DNA from: Guadua angustifolia
Taxonomy: Eukaryota > Streptophyta > Magnoliopsida > Poales > Poaceae
NCBI GenBank assembly: GCA_036346375.1
Contig: CM070504.1
Span: 5,321,890-5,385,889 of the forward strand
DNA: 64,000 nt
Reading direction: 5' to 3'
Positions 35,445 through 46,592 of the stretch are shown here, one piece after another. Within the stretch, counting starts at the first letter, position 1; every line of letters begins with the position of its first letter. The notes under the pieces were generated by a model that had not been told where the DNA came from, did not search any database, and saw nothing but the letters and a program-made list of their open reading frames with translations. The position numbers were made by a program, and so were the translations under genes.

Positions 35445-35697
35445 TCATCCGGATGTTTTCTTACTAAAAATAACCAAATTGTGAACCGTTTGATTTTGCT
35501 GTGATTAGTGCAGTGAAGTGGGACTGATTGTGATTTGCTGTGATTAGTGGAGTTAAGTGGGCCTGATTTTGCTGTGATTAGTGCAATTTAGTGGGCCTGA
35601 TTAGTGCAGAACTTAAACTTTTTGATCCAACGATTGGGTTAATTAATCCAATGATCCAAGATTTGAATGTTTTGTTACACAAAAACATCCGGGAAAT
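35445..35697. mobile_element. MITE-like element with ACATCCGG ends
   Basis: ACATCATCCGGATGTTTT at the left and AAAAACATCCGGGAAAT at the right are inverted. The same ends are found in the element at 54969-55212, so this is a family in this genome. The rest of 35248-36109 shows no gene. Confidence 0.5.
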
Positions 35698-36109
35698 GAC
35701 TATACACACCCTTTGAACTATTATAGTGGATCGTTTCCTATAGTTTTTTCTCGTATTGATTTTTTTCACGTTAAATATTATTTTCAGTTGTTTTGCTGTA
35801 CTTTTAACCTAACAAATATCTAATAGATAAAGAAAATTAAGTTCTCACAAACTAAAAAAAACACTCCGGCGACATTTAGCAATTCATTTTTCTAGGCGGA
35901 TTCAACGTACGAGATTGAGCGTATGGCACGGAACTGTATTCCTCTGCCCTTGCTTATTTCGGATGCTGAGGCCCCGTGCAACTATACATATGTGGCCGCA
36001 TGCCTCTCGCCCTTAGCCAGAGCACACTCCAAGCAACGAGAGGTTTACCTAAATAGAAAAGGACAAGAGATTGCAGAGTGCGGGCGTGCGTACGTAGAAG
36101 GTAGAAACA

Positions 36110-37552
36110 ATGGAGGTCACGAGCAGCACCATGCTGAAGCCGGTCTACTCCACGCCGCACCCGCTCGCCGGCAAGAAGGTCCCGCTGACCGTCTTCGATC
36201 GCGCTGCCTTAGACATCTTCGTCCCCACCGTGCTCGCCTACCCCGCGCCGGCGCCGTCCAACGAGGCGATCAAGGAAGGCCTCCTCAGGACCGTCGAGCC
36301 GTACCCTCACCTGGCGGGGCGCCTCGCTGTCGACCACCAGGGCAGGCGCTTCCTCCACGTCAACAACGAGGGCGTGCTCGTCATAGAGGCCACCGTCTCG
36401 GCCGACCTGGCGGACGTGCTCGCCAACGGCGGCATGATCACAAACGTCGACGACCTGTACCCGACGCTACCGGAGGTAATTAACTTGGGTTTTACTGGTT
36501 CGGGCACGTCACATGCATGCCGCAGCTCGCATGAATGCAACTTTTCGGAAAACGAGTACGGATCGCCAATGCTACGTTTGTGACGTTGGTATACTGAATT
36601 TGGACAGGAGAACGTTGGGGCGGCACTGCTGCAGATAAAGCTCAACCGCTACAGGTGTGGCGGTCTCGTGATCGGCATCATCTGCCACCACTACACCGCC
36701 GACGGCCACTCCATGAGCATCTTCTTCACCACGTGGGCGACCGCTATGCGCGAGGGCAAGGAGTTCAACGTCCAGTCGCCTTTCCTCGAGCGTGAGACCA
36801 CCACCGTGCCACGCGGCACGCCGGCGCCGGCGTTAGACCACCGGTCCATCGAGTTCAAGGGAGGAGAAGGCAGCAGCGGCTCCAGCAAGTCTTACGCCGT
36901 CGTCCCCATGGACAAGATCAAGACCCTCACCGTGCACTTCGCGGCCGAGTTCGTCGCCGAACTCAAAGCCCGCGTTGGCTTTCGGTGCAGCACGTTCCAG
37001 TGCCTGCTCGCGCACGTTTGGAAGAAGATCACGGCAGCGCGGGGCCTGAAGCCGGAGGAGTTCACGCAGGTGAGGGTGGCCGTGAACTGCAGGGGCAGGG
37101 CCAACCCTCCCGTGCCCATGGACTTCTTCGGGAACATGGTATTGTGGGCGTTCCCGAGGCTTCAGGTCCGGGGCCTCCTGAACTCAAGCTACGGCAGCGT
37201 GGTCGGCGCCATCCGCGACGCAGTGGCGCGCATCGACGACGAATACATCCAGTCGTTCGTCGACTTCGGGGCGTTGGCGGACGCGAACGGGGAGGAGCTC
37301 GTGGCGACGGCGGCATCGGCGGGCACGATGTTATGCCCGGACCTGGAGGTGGACAGCTGGCTGGGGTTCAGGTTCCACCAGATGGACCTCGGCACCGGGC
37401 CGCCATCCGCGTTCCTTCCGCCGGATCTGCCCATGGAGGGGCTCATGATCTTCGTGCCGTCGCGCACAGCCAAGGGCGGCGTCGAACTCTTCATGGCCGT
37501 GGCGGAGCATCACGTCGAGGCCTTCGAGCAGATCTGGTACTCCTTGGATTGA
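36110..37552 (+). CDS. BAHD acyltransferase, agmatine/tryptamine hydroxycinnamoyltransferase-like
   Basis: BAHD enzymes transfer acyl groups from CoA thioesters to amines or alcohols in the cytosol. Two exons, 36110-36475 and 36608-37552, join in phase 0 (LPE|ENVG) with GTAATT and ACAG borders and give 436 residues, the usual family size. The catalytic HXXXD motif is HYTAD at about residues 150-154. The second family motif DFGWG is replaced by DLGTG at about 382-386, after VDSWLGFRF. This form and the C-terminus (FEQIWYSLD) resemble the grass agmatine coumaroyltransferase and tryptamine hydroxycinnamoyltransferase group, enzymes of phenolamide defence compounds. The acyl acceptor cannot be told from sequence. 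The start was chosen because an upstream out-of-frame ORF lacks similarity and MEVTSSTMLKPVYS fits the family N-terminus. No lesion is seen, so it is probably functional. Confidence 0.9.
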
Positions 37553-37614
37553 TCGAGCGGCTCGTGCACGGCAATGTCCCTCGATCGCTTGCATGCGTGG
37601 ATGCATGCAATTAA

Positions 37615-38121
37615 TCTCTACTGTTGAAGTATAAGTGAACTGTTCATCTTTCTTCATAAGCTTAAGCTTTTAGGTGAACTGGTTGGTGCATACAACTCAA
37701 TATAGTATCAGAGCCAAGAGATTTCGAGTTTAAAACCCGGTTGACGCAATTTAAAAAATAATTGCAATCCACTTCTATTCCACGTCTTAGACCTGAGAAA
37801 GCTTGCACGTGAGGGGAGTGTTGAAGTATAAGTAAATTGTCTACCTTTTATCATCAGCTTAAGTTTTTGGGTGAATTGGTTGGTGCATGCAACTCAATAT
37901 CTACTATATAAAATGAGAGTTTTTTCCTGCGTCACTTCATCAAAATTATTTATCTTTTCCACTACTCTTTAATTACCCATCTTTACCACTGTTAGTGCTC
38001 TTAATTACCCATATTTGCCACTGCACTTTAATTACCCACCTTTACCACTCTTGGTGCTCTTTACAAATAAACTTTTTATCGCAAATTAAATTTTCGTTGC
38101 AACGCACAGGCACATGACTAG
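37615..38121 (+). mobile_element. Small non-autonomous Helitron (interrupted by a TRIM)
   Basis: It begins TCTCTAC, continues after the TRIM as TATATAAAATGAGAG, and ends GCACATGACTAG before T. A short palindrome (CGTTGCAACG) lies about 20 bp before the CTAG end. The insertion is between A (37614) and T (38122), as expected for Helitrons. Without the TRIM it is about 225 bp. It starts only 62 bp after the BAHD stop codon, so it lies in or near the 3' UTR. Confidence 0.7.
37622..37899 (+). mobile_element. Complete TRIM/SMART-like miniature LTR retrotransposon
   Basis: Two 81-bp LTRs (37622-37702 and 37819-37899), starting TGTTGAAGTATAAGT, flank 116 bp. TAGTATCAGAGCC at 37703 is an initiator-Met tRNA primer-binding site and GTGAGGGGAG before the second LTR is a polypurine tract. 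TCTAC is duplicated at 37617-37621 and 37900-37904. The 278-bp total and lack of genes match TRIM/SMART elements, which are moved by other elements' proteins. Confidence 0.9.
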
Positions 38122-39483
38122 TGTTTCATTAATCGCGATTAGCTACGTTCGAACGTAAACTGTGCGACGTTACGCAACTGTGTGGCCGGCGTCGGTCGAT
38201 CAGTAAGACTGCGTTGATTTGGGTCTCTCTCTATATATATTATATTGTTCTGTTTCTTTATTCCATATGAACTAGTTTAATCAAAGGTAAAGGTAATTAA
38301 GTCCCTAGTTTATACACAGTGGTGTGTGTTAGGTGCCCGCCCGCTTCACCAACCAGTGTGTTAGGTGCTCGATCATTTGTGTAATAACGTATCACCGATC
38401 TCTTATTATCTGTAAAATCTAAGAACGAAATAAATTAAATTTGAGGTACGTCTATCTGACGTCCATCTGACGCGTGCCCATTTGAGGTACGTCTATCTGA
38501 TGCCCATCTGACGTCTATCTGATGCCCATTTTCTCCGGTTTTAAAAGCTACAAAGTCAAAGCATAAATAAATATATAGTTTTTAACTGTATTTTTTTAAA
38601 GTCATAAGTCTTTATGTAACTAAAAGCAAAAAACCATCGAAGAGATGCTTTTTTGGCTTATTGATCATTAGTATTAGACCAACTCCGCTAAGCTATTCGT
38701 ATCTACTGCATATAAAAGATGATTATTTCTGAACCGCTTATACTAAAATGATATACGTCAAAAAGGCTAAAGCTAAACAAACACGGTTTACATGGACCAT
38801 CGTAGTGGGCTTTGTGGCTTAACTTGTACCGGTATTTGGTCTATGGTGTTTGGTACCGTTTCATAACGTGGAGCTGTGTGACTCGTGAATTGTGCCCGTC
38901 GCTTTGAACTTATACGCTATTCCTTTATGTTGAGAGCAATTTGTTCTGCTTGAATCATGTCTTATTGGGGTGATTTTGTCTTACAGAACAAAAGGGACAT
39001 TAGCTGACATTTCTTATCTCTATAAGTAATTGTATCTGTTTCTCTCACATTTACCTGTAAAGGAATCGTTGGTAGTTTGATATTACGTGTACTTGGTAGT
39101 CTTAAGTCTTTACACTATAATTGGCCCTTGATGATTAGAGCCAGTGTAGTTCATTGTCATCACGAGCAGTCTTTTTTCTGGCTGCGAACATCATTTCCTG
39201 TTCCTGAAAATTGCCATGGTACCATCCACAGACCCGAGTATATTTTGTTAGACACATGTTATTTGTAATTCGAAGTTCTTTTTTTAGAGGAATCAGAAGC
39301 TTTATTACTTTATCAAAGCGAAACAATCATCTCGGAAGGAAAGAGGCACAAAGAGCATATGAAACGCCACTCTGAGATTCCTTTCTATTACAAGCAAAAA
39401 TTGGTATAAGAAGCCAACAATGCGCACCGTTATTCGCATTCCGTTTGAATGGGAAAGAAAATTTGGATAAACTCATAACAAAC
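38122..39483. other. Intergenic with short CATCTGACG repeats
   Basis: Near 38445-38530 the words (T/C)ATCTGA(C/T)G and GGTACGTCTATCTGA are repeated several times in tandem. Nothing else is recognised. Confidence 0.5.
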
Positions 39484-40214
39484 TGTTGGCACCAGAATTT
39501 GGCTAGAATAGCCGATTTAAGAAATAGAGTCCAAATATAAAGAATTCAAGTATAGATAAAAGGACTCTAGCCAAGCATTAGCTCAAGAAATTTGTATTTC
39601 CGATATTGTCAGCGCCAAGATTTGAAAATATACGATGGATGTGTAAGGTAAATTAAATTTTTGTTTTCTAACCTACATTGGCCATGGTTTGTAACGAATC
39701 AAAAAAGAATGCGATCGGCTTATGCACTATCAAAAGAGGATCAAAGGCGAGCTGAAGGAACAACTATAATCAATCAAACAACTCGTATCTACTTTTATCT
39801 ACTTTCCGTCGACTCGGAGTTGCTATTGTAATTTAGACCCTGTAATTCATTCTTGATCAATAAAGTTACGTACCGCCAATTGTTGACCATCTTCGATTAC
39901 GCTAATTTATCTATGTTTACTTTTCTTTGATCTTATTATGCATCGTCTTTTTCAGGGAAATCTGCCTTTACCAAATCGTCTAATCAGCCATAATAAGCTA
40001 TTTAGATCTACTATTACGCGTGGTTTAATCGGTTAAATAGTTGTTTAGTTCAGATCTATATTGAAAACCTAATCGTCTAATATAATTGTTTATATTATAA
40101 TTTTCTTGCCAATTGTAGGATCAAATCGGTTGACATGCTACGAGCCAAAATTAAATCCGATGTTTGCGTGTATTTAAACCGATCAAATCCTTTGTCAAAT
40201 TTTCGGCGCCAGCA
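39484..40214. mobile_element. Possible solo LTR
   Basis: It begins TGTTGGCACCAGAATTTGGC and ends AAATTTTCGGCGCCAGCA, TG...CA ends with matching inverted termini. The segment near 39838-39900 (TTCTTGATCAATAAAGTTACG) looks like an LTR polyadenylation region. The flanks CAAAC and CAGGC do not form an exact target duplication. Confidence 0.5.
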
Positions 40215-40473
40215 CAGGCTCTCGGACTTCTGCAGGTATGCACACGATTTCCTTCCAAAAATAGTATATCCAATTGTTAAGCATATATCCAGTGAAACCT
40301 AAAAATGTGTTCTAATCTAATTAGATATTGGGTCATGGTTGTGTTACAAGTAGCAAATTAAAGCCTTACTGATCTACAAAATCCAAAAAAGGGGGAAAAC
40401 AAAGGCTCATCTGTAACATCTATGGCATTCTGTTGGCAATCCTTGGACTCATCTGTACATCTATGGTAACAAA

Positions 40474-40985
40474 TAGGGGTGGCAACGGGGCCATTCACGG
40501 GAGTGCCTCCTGTCCCGCTCCCCTGTCCCCCGCGATCTAAAATTTTTCCGTCCCTGCTCTGTTTCCCGTCTGGGAGAAAATCCCGTCCCCATCCCGTTAG
40601 GTATCGGGCCTTCGAGGACCCATCCATGAAAATTTCGCACAAGAGAAGAGCTCTTATAGCCATTTTAACTCTAAAATCATATCAATAAACAAGAAAAAAA
40701 AGAATGCATGCATTCATTGAAGATTATGTTGTCCCGTTTATGAAAATGTGAATATGATGGGCTAGAGAATATGTTTGCAATCTAATAACTAAATTGGACT
40801 AAGCTAAATTTGGATCTCCAACCGGGTCCCCGCGGGGAAAAAAATTCTCCGTCCCCGCCATCCCCGACGGGGGAATAATTTTCTCCGTTTCCATCCCCGC
40901 GGGGGACGATTTCTTCCCATACCCATTCCCTAATTGAGGAATTTCCCGCTGGGGACCGGGGAACGGGTCCCCATTGCCATCCCTA
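40474..40985 (-). mobile_element. hAT-type MITE, copy A
   Basis: The ends TAGGGGTGGCAACGGGG and CCCCATTGCCATCCCTA are inverted. GTAACAAA is duplicated at 40466-40473 and 40986-40993. The 8-bp duplication and TAGRGGTGGC-type ends are those of hAT non-autonomous elements. The core (AATTTGGATC, ATGCATGCATTCATTGAAGA) matches 41897-42375 in the opposite orientation. Confidence 0.9.
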
Positions 40986-40993
40986 GTAACAAA

Positions 40994-41888
40994 TGCATAC
41001 ATATGCTGCTAACATTCAGGGATCACCACTACCAGAAATAGAAGGCACCCATCCCAACATTCATAGTAAGCAATTTATCATTCAGGGATCACCACTATCA
41101 AAACAAGAGTCAAAGCCTTTTATTAGCCCTTACATTTCAGGAATCGAGCTTTCCAAATCCAGGGCACCAACCTAGGCGACCAATCCACACTAATCATGCG
41201 CCATTACCATTTTAGAGCTAGATCCAAATGAAACGCAAACCGTCTAAGAACACAGCACCAACAACCATCAAGAACCATCCCAAGAAGCCTAAATTGAGAC
41301 GGGGACAACGCAAAACAGGAGTTGGGCGAAACAAACCTCGCTTCCCCGACGAGATCCTATGATCCTCGTGGCTCCGAGTTGGTGTCCGGAGTCAATGAAA
41401 ACCGCCAAGAATGCCGTGGCGGCGGCGGCGGCGACGACGTAAGGATTGGTCAACACCGAGGGACGAGGAGGATTCGGGGAGAGGTTTGATGGGATTGGAG
41501 GTTCTAGCGGAAAGCAAAGATCTCTAGGTTTAGGTTTTGTAAGCGCCGAAGGCCCGAAGCGGAACGACGAACGAGTGACGATCTGACGGAGTGAATGAGT
41601 GACGGCCCTTATTCCTTCCTTCCACGGGCTGTAGTTGTGGGCTGGCCCTTACAAAATGCGAAATGACAGCCCATTTAAATTCTAACCCAATCCTATTTAA
41701 AGCCAACCCAATCCTATCCTTAGCCACTTTTATTTTTTGCCCAATTAGCATGACCCTATAGCAGCCCATTCATAAGCCCAATCCTCTTAGCCCTATAAAT
41801 CGTGGCCCATTACCAGGACTAGATGTATCATCTAGCTGACTACACGCACGAAGCAAAATTTATTTCAACTCAAAGCACAAGAATATGG
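40994..41888. other. Segment between the two hAT MITEs; GC-rich island
   Basis: A GC-rich stretch at 41330-41500 with a (GGC)n tract at about 41419-41436 and a CT-rich minus strand resembles a 5' UTR or promoter of a minus-strand transcript, but no coding exon can be defined. Direct words ATTCAGGGATCACCACTA occur twice (41017 and 41079). Confidence 0.35.
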
Positions 41889-41896
41889 GATATTGT

Positions 41897-42375
41897 TAGG
41901 TGGCAATGGGGATCCGCTCTCGATCCCCCGGGGAATTCTCTATTAGGGACGGTATGGGAAGAAATCGCCCTCATGGGATGGAAACGAGAAAATTATTCCC
42001 GTCGCTAGATGGCGGGACGGATGAGAATTTTTTTCATGGGACCTTGGGGATCCAAATTTAGTTTAGTCCAATTTAGTTATTAGATTGCAAACATATTCTC
42101 TAGCCCATCATAATCACATTTTCATAAACGGACAACATAATCTTCAATGAATGCATGTATTCTTTTTCCTTGTCTGCTGATATGATTTTAGAGTTAAAAT
42201 TGCTATAAGAACTCTTCTCTAGTAAAATTTTCATGGGATGGTCTCCGACGGCCGTGATACACGAACGGGGATGGGATGGGGATTTTCTCCCTCAAACGAA
42301 ACGGAGACGATATGAAAAATTTTGGATCATGACGACGGAGGACACTCGACGGGAATGGCCCCGTTGCCACCCCTA
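41897..42375 (+). mobile_element. hAT-type MITE, copy B (inverted relative to copy A)
   Basis: The ends TAGGTGGCAATGGGG and CCCCGTTGCCACCCCTA are flanked by GATATTGT at 41889-41896 and 42376-42383. It lies about 85 bp upstream of the E2F-type sites of ORC2. Confidence 0.9.
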
Positions 42376-42467
42376 GATATTGTGCATGACTTCGCAATGG
42401 TGCAGAATTACCAGACAAAACGGTGTGGTCCAGTGCAAATGCATCGTCGGCCCGGCCCACGTAGCAA

Positions 42468-42475
42468 TTTCCCGC
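42468..42475 (+). promoter_or_regulatory. E2F-type site in the ORC2 promoter
   Basis: TTTCCCGC (in AATTTCCCGCGCAAA) matches the consensus TTTSSCGC exactly, 120 bp before the ORC2 start codon. E2F control of replication-origin genes is known in plants and animals. Confidence 0.65.
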
Positions 42476-42491
42476 GCAAAGAGGCAAGGAA

Positions 42492-42501
42492 GCGCGGGAA
42501 C
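42492..42501 (-). promoter_or_regulatory. Second E2F-like site in the ORC2 promoter
   Basis: GCGCGGGAAC, read on the minus strand as GTTCCCGCGC, is a near-consensus E2F site, inverted relative to the first and 17 bp after it. Confidence 0.55.
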
Positions 42502-42595
42502 GGCTATAGACACCGTGCTCTTCTAGAGGTTAACCGCCAGTGCCCCAGCCCTTCGCGCCTCCATCCTTGCGGCGGCGGCGGAGGAGCGAAATCCG

Positions 42596-44907
42596 ATGGC
42601 TCCGAGAGGCGGCCATGCGGCGGCGGCCAGCTCCGGCTCCGAGGACGACGACGAGGAGGCGGGCTTCTCCAGGAGCTACTTCCTGGCCAGGGAGAAGGAG
42701 CCTTCCTCCGGGAAAAAACGCGCCCGCGCCGCCGGCAAGCTCTCCGACCTCAACCTCGTCGACGAGCAGGTCTAGCAATCCACCTCTCCTTGGAACCCTC
42801 GAATCGCCTCTTCACTTTATGCGCCCGTAGTTTGTGGGTACACTTGACTGATTTGCGATCTGCGCAGGTGCTGCGAGGATCGCTCGCTGAGATCCCTCCG
42901 AAGCACGAGAAAGAGCTGGAGGCTCTGACGAGAAGCTACAAGGACCAATACCGCAATTGGCTGTTCGAGCTAAGGTTTTCTTCCTTCATACTTATTTCTA
43001 CCGCATCCTCAGTGGGAGTATGGTAGACTGAAGTGCATGAATAATCGATGTGGTGTTCTGTTGAAGGTGCGGCTTTAGCCTCCTGATGTATGGCTTTGGA
43101 TCTAAGAAGCTGTTGCTCGAGGATTTTGCCTCCGCCACCTTGACTGATTTTACTGTCGTTGTGGTCAATGGTTATCTTCCGTCCGTCAACTTGAAGCAAG
43201 TACGGCTTTCTGCCCAATATTGATCTCTTTCCTTTAGAATGGATTGCTTTGTCGCGCTTCTGTTGAGATGCTTTGACATCTGTTAAGCATGTTTCACGAA
43301 TTGCATTGAATATTCGATCCTTACTGAACAAACAAACCAAACAGTGAAGGCATCGATTCGTCATGCAAACTTTATTATGCAAGCTTAATTTCCATTAATT
43401 GATGCTTGAATTGGCTTTAACCTTTGTTTGCTAATAGGTTGGAGAATTGAAGTAGATGAAACACTTAAATAAAGCAGTTGTGACCTTTGTTTTTCTTGGT
43501 GTTACATATGGAACCCCTTATGCATCTGATATGATGCTTTGGTCCCAAACATCTGTAACTTATGCGTATTGAAACCCCCACTTGAACCAGTACGAAAAAC
43601 TTGGTATTATAGAGTTGTAGGGAGCACCTGAGAGTAAGTTTCTCGTTTGCATGACAATATTGTCAAATTCGATACCTTAAGTAAAGATAAATTTTACGGT
43701 GCATTATACTTGTAGTATATAGTGGGTGATAAAAATCAGATCCAGCAGTTAATTTGTTTAGGGTATTTTTACTACTCTACTACTAAAAATGCATAAATAA
43801 ATACTAACTAATATGATTCATTGGATTGAAAAAATGAACGGTCTGTATTGAATTTATTGTAAGTAAAAGAGCTCTAAGTAAATGCATGCGCATTTCAATT
43901 GCTTATCAGTCATGATTCAGGGACCTTCCATTTCCTGCTATTATATTGTGAAGACAACAGATTTCTACATCAAGGCTCTTAAAAGTTAGAAGTACCCAAT
44001 TATTTCTGTCTTAATCTGTTGCCTTTCAGGTCATAGCAACAATAGCTGAAGTTTTTTGGGAGCAAACAAAACTTAAGCGAAAACGACAGTCAGGAACAAG
44101 GTCCCAATTACCGCAGCCTTTTGCCTCCCAATCGGTAGATGATATCATCTCATTTCTAAACAACCAGACATCCGATGACAGAGATGATTATGTGTGCCTT
44201 CTTATTCACAGTATTGATGGACCTGCCTTGCGTGATGCTGAATCACAGCAGTGTCTAGCACAAGTTTCTTGCTGCCCAAAAGTCCATGTTGTCGCATCAG
44301 TAGATCATGTCAATGCACCTTTATGTAAGTTCCTGGCACATTTAGCTCCATCTTTCCTAATGGCTTTGTTGCTTAAGGTATCCTAAACTGGCAATTATTG
44401 TAGTATGGGACAAGAAGATGGTGCACACACAGTTCAAGTGGAGTTGGTACCATGTCCCAACATTTGCACCTTACAAAGTTGAAGGTGTGTTCTACCCATT
44501 GATACTTGCTAGCGGCGGTCATGCCCAAACAACGAAAACTGCCCTTGTTGTTCTGCAAAGTCTGACACCAAATGCACAAAGTGTTTTTAGAGTTCTTGCT
44601 GAATATCAGTTGGCAAATGAAAAAGAGGAAGGCAAGTTCGTTTTATACTTATTTTCCTATTAAGAGTTCCCATGTTTTGAAAACTAAACCTCATTTACCT
44701 TGTTTGTCAGGTATGCCTGTTAGTAGCTTGTACACCAAATGCCGTGAACGCTTTCTTGTAAGCAGTCAAGTGACATTGAACTCCCACCTGACGGAGTTTA
44801 AAGATCATGATCTGGTGAAGATCAGAAAGCACTCTGATGGCCAAGATTGCCTCCACATTCCTCTTGTTGCTGATGCGCTGGAGAAATTGCTCCAAGAATT
44901 GGCCTGA
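42596..44907 (+). CDS. ORC2: Origin recognition complex subunit 2
   Basis: ORC2 is part of the six-subunit complex that marks replication origins in the nucleus and loads MCM helicases. Six exons, 42596-42769, 42868-42974, 43067-43199, 44030-44324, 44404-44631 and 44711-44907, join in frame to 377 residues, close to plant ORC2 length. Recognisable stretches are YFLAREKE near residue 28, RCGFSLLMYGFGSKKLLLED, VVVVNGYLPSVNLKQ, DDYVCLLIHSIDGPALRD, VHVVASVDHVNAPL, WSWYHVPTFAPY and LNSHLTEFKDHDL. The intron between exons 5 and 6 starts with GC (AAG|GCAAGT); a GT choice nearby would break the frame. The start follows a GC-rich 5' UTR, and two E2F-like sites lie upstream. No lesion was found. From memory, the rice orthologue is on chromosome 3S. 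Confidence 0.95.
44632..44710 (+). other. GC-AG intron of ORC2
   Basis: The donor is GAAG|GCAAGT and the acceptor is TTGTCAG. The joined codons read EEGMPVSS, as in other plant ORC2 proteins as I recall them. GC-AG introns are a known minor class and keep strong matches elsewhere in the donor, as here. Confidence 0.8.
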
Positions 44908-45390
44908 CCTTCTGGATTTTGGACATTTTCGATTTGTCATTTGATCGAGCAGAACTCTTCCAAGGTGTAGTCTGCTACATGTGATCACCATGGAAAGAAC
45001 TCGGTTGAGTGTTCCATTCTGTGTACATGGATTATTTATCACTTAGATTTGTTAAGTGGCTACATGTTGCATGAATTGCTATGCTACACGTGTTGTCAGC
45101 TTATTCGGCCCAACATTTTAATCCTGAACTGTGATTTGGTATTGTGCAATTTCAATAGGGAACTCTGTTTGGAAGGCAATGCCTTAGATAAAGCATGGAG
45201 TGCGCCTGCAGATCTGCATATATCTCTCAATTACTCCTCAATTGTAGGGTGTGTTTCTCCTCAAATTTGAAATTACCTGGTTTTCAGTACAGTGTACGCC
45301 CCAATCATATACTAATGCAATTTCAGCACATCTCAACTTCTTACTGATATGATACAATATGCCATAGCAAGTATATACATCACAAAGTCA
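44908..45390. other. Tail-to-tail spacer between ORC2 and the epimerase relic
   Basis: It should hold the ORC2 3' UTR and, on the other strand, that of the epimerase gene. No element or gene is seen. Confidence 0.5.
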
Positions 45391-46592
45391 TTAGTACATC
45401 CAAAACATCTCAGTGTACATAAGTGTGAAATCTAGCAGAAGTGAGTAATACAGCGGGTAGTCATTCTTGAGCCATAAGAGCGTCTCTGATAGACCTTCAG
45501 TTAAGTTTCTCGGACTGCAGCCCAGCTCCCTCTTGGCTTTGTCACATGAATATGCCCGTTGATGTCTAAGAACATATACTGTCTGCAATCCACAGCATGG
45601 AGAATCTATTAAACAAAACGTCACAACAGCATGACCTATGTGCAAACTGTAATACTGAAATAGAGAATACTGGACATGCAGGGTAACTGACAAGTGGGAG
45701 ATTTCCAGTGATGTGACAAACAAAAACTGAAATCCACCCATATATTTCAATCACCCAGAGAGGTGTACATGGAATGAGGACGCCTTTGTGTTTTTGATAT
45801 AAGCAGCCAAGTCGAAAATCTGCATGAGTGGCATGTTTTCTCCAGTGAGGAGATATCTTTCGCCACTCTGCCCTTCTCCATAGCTGCTATGTGCCCACTA
45901 ACAACATCATCGACATGGCAAAATGATTCTCTGTCATACCCATCTCCTACGTAACCAGGTAGACGGCCATTAAACCTTTCAATTAATTGCAAGAAGCACC
46001 GACCACTGAGGTTCAATTTCTGCTCATGGCTATTATTCAGGGTACTAGATTTTATAATTCATGCAAAATTACACAGTAATTCACTGATTCAGTAAATAAC
46101 TAGATAAATCACCTATTCATGGGTAAGAAAATTCTCTTACAATGCGGGAAACAAGATTCCCAGTAGTAAGTTTTCCAGGACCATAGATTACTCCTGGGTA
46201 GACAATGCTGATTGGCACCCCCTCTGCTGCTGCCTGCAATGCGATTCTATCTGCAAGAACCTTCGATTTCTCATTCTCTGTGCAAAATGTTTTCCATGAT
46301 GCATATGCAATTTAAAACAATTCAGCTGTAATACAATTTGTAGCATTAGTGTAAAAGCCCTGCATAAATGTGGATAATTCAAATTATTTAGAGCTTCAAT
46401 TCATCAAATTGTGGTTGAGATTTTACTAGCAGTCAGTTGGGTGTTACTGTATCAAGCAGAAACGCAGAATTGTTTTATAAGTTAGGTGAATGCTTTGGAA
46501 AAAAGGGTTAGTAACCAAAACAGTTAGGTTTCAAGATTTGCCCATTATAGAAAACCTACCCTTGCAGACTTGCAATTCAAAAGCAAGTAAAA

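Noticed and set aside
36985..37614. 209-codon open frame in another frame of the BAHD second exon
   Set aside because: It overlaps the conserved acyltransferase frame, is Arg/Gly-rich and has no domain.
41330..41530. Coding exon in the GC-rich island between the hAT MITEs
   Set aside because: Frames on both strands are short with stops. It may be 5' UTR but cannot be tied to a gene.
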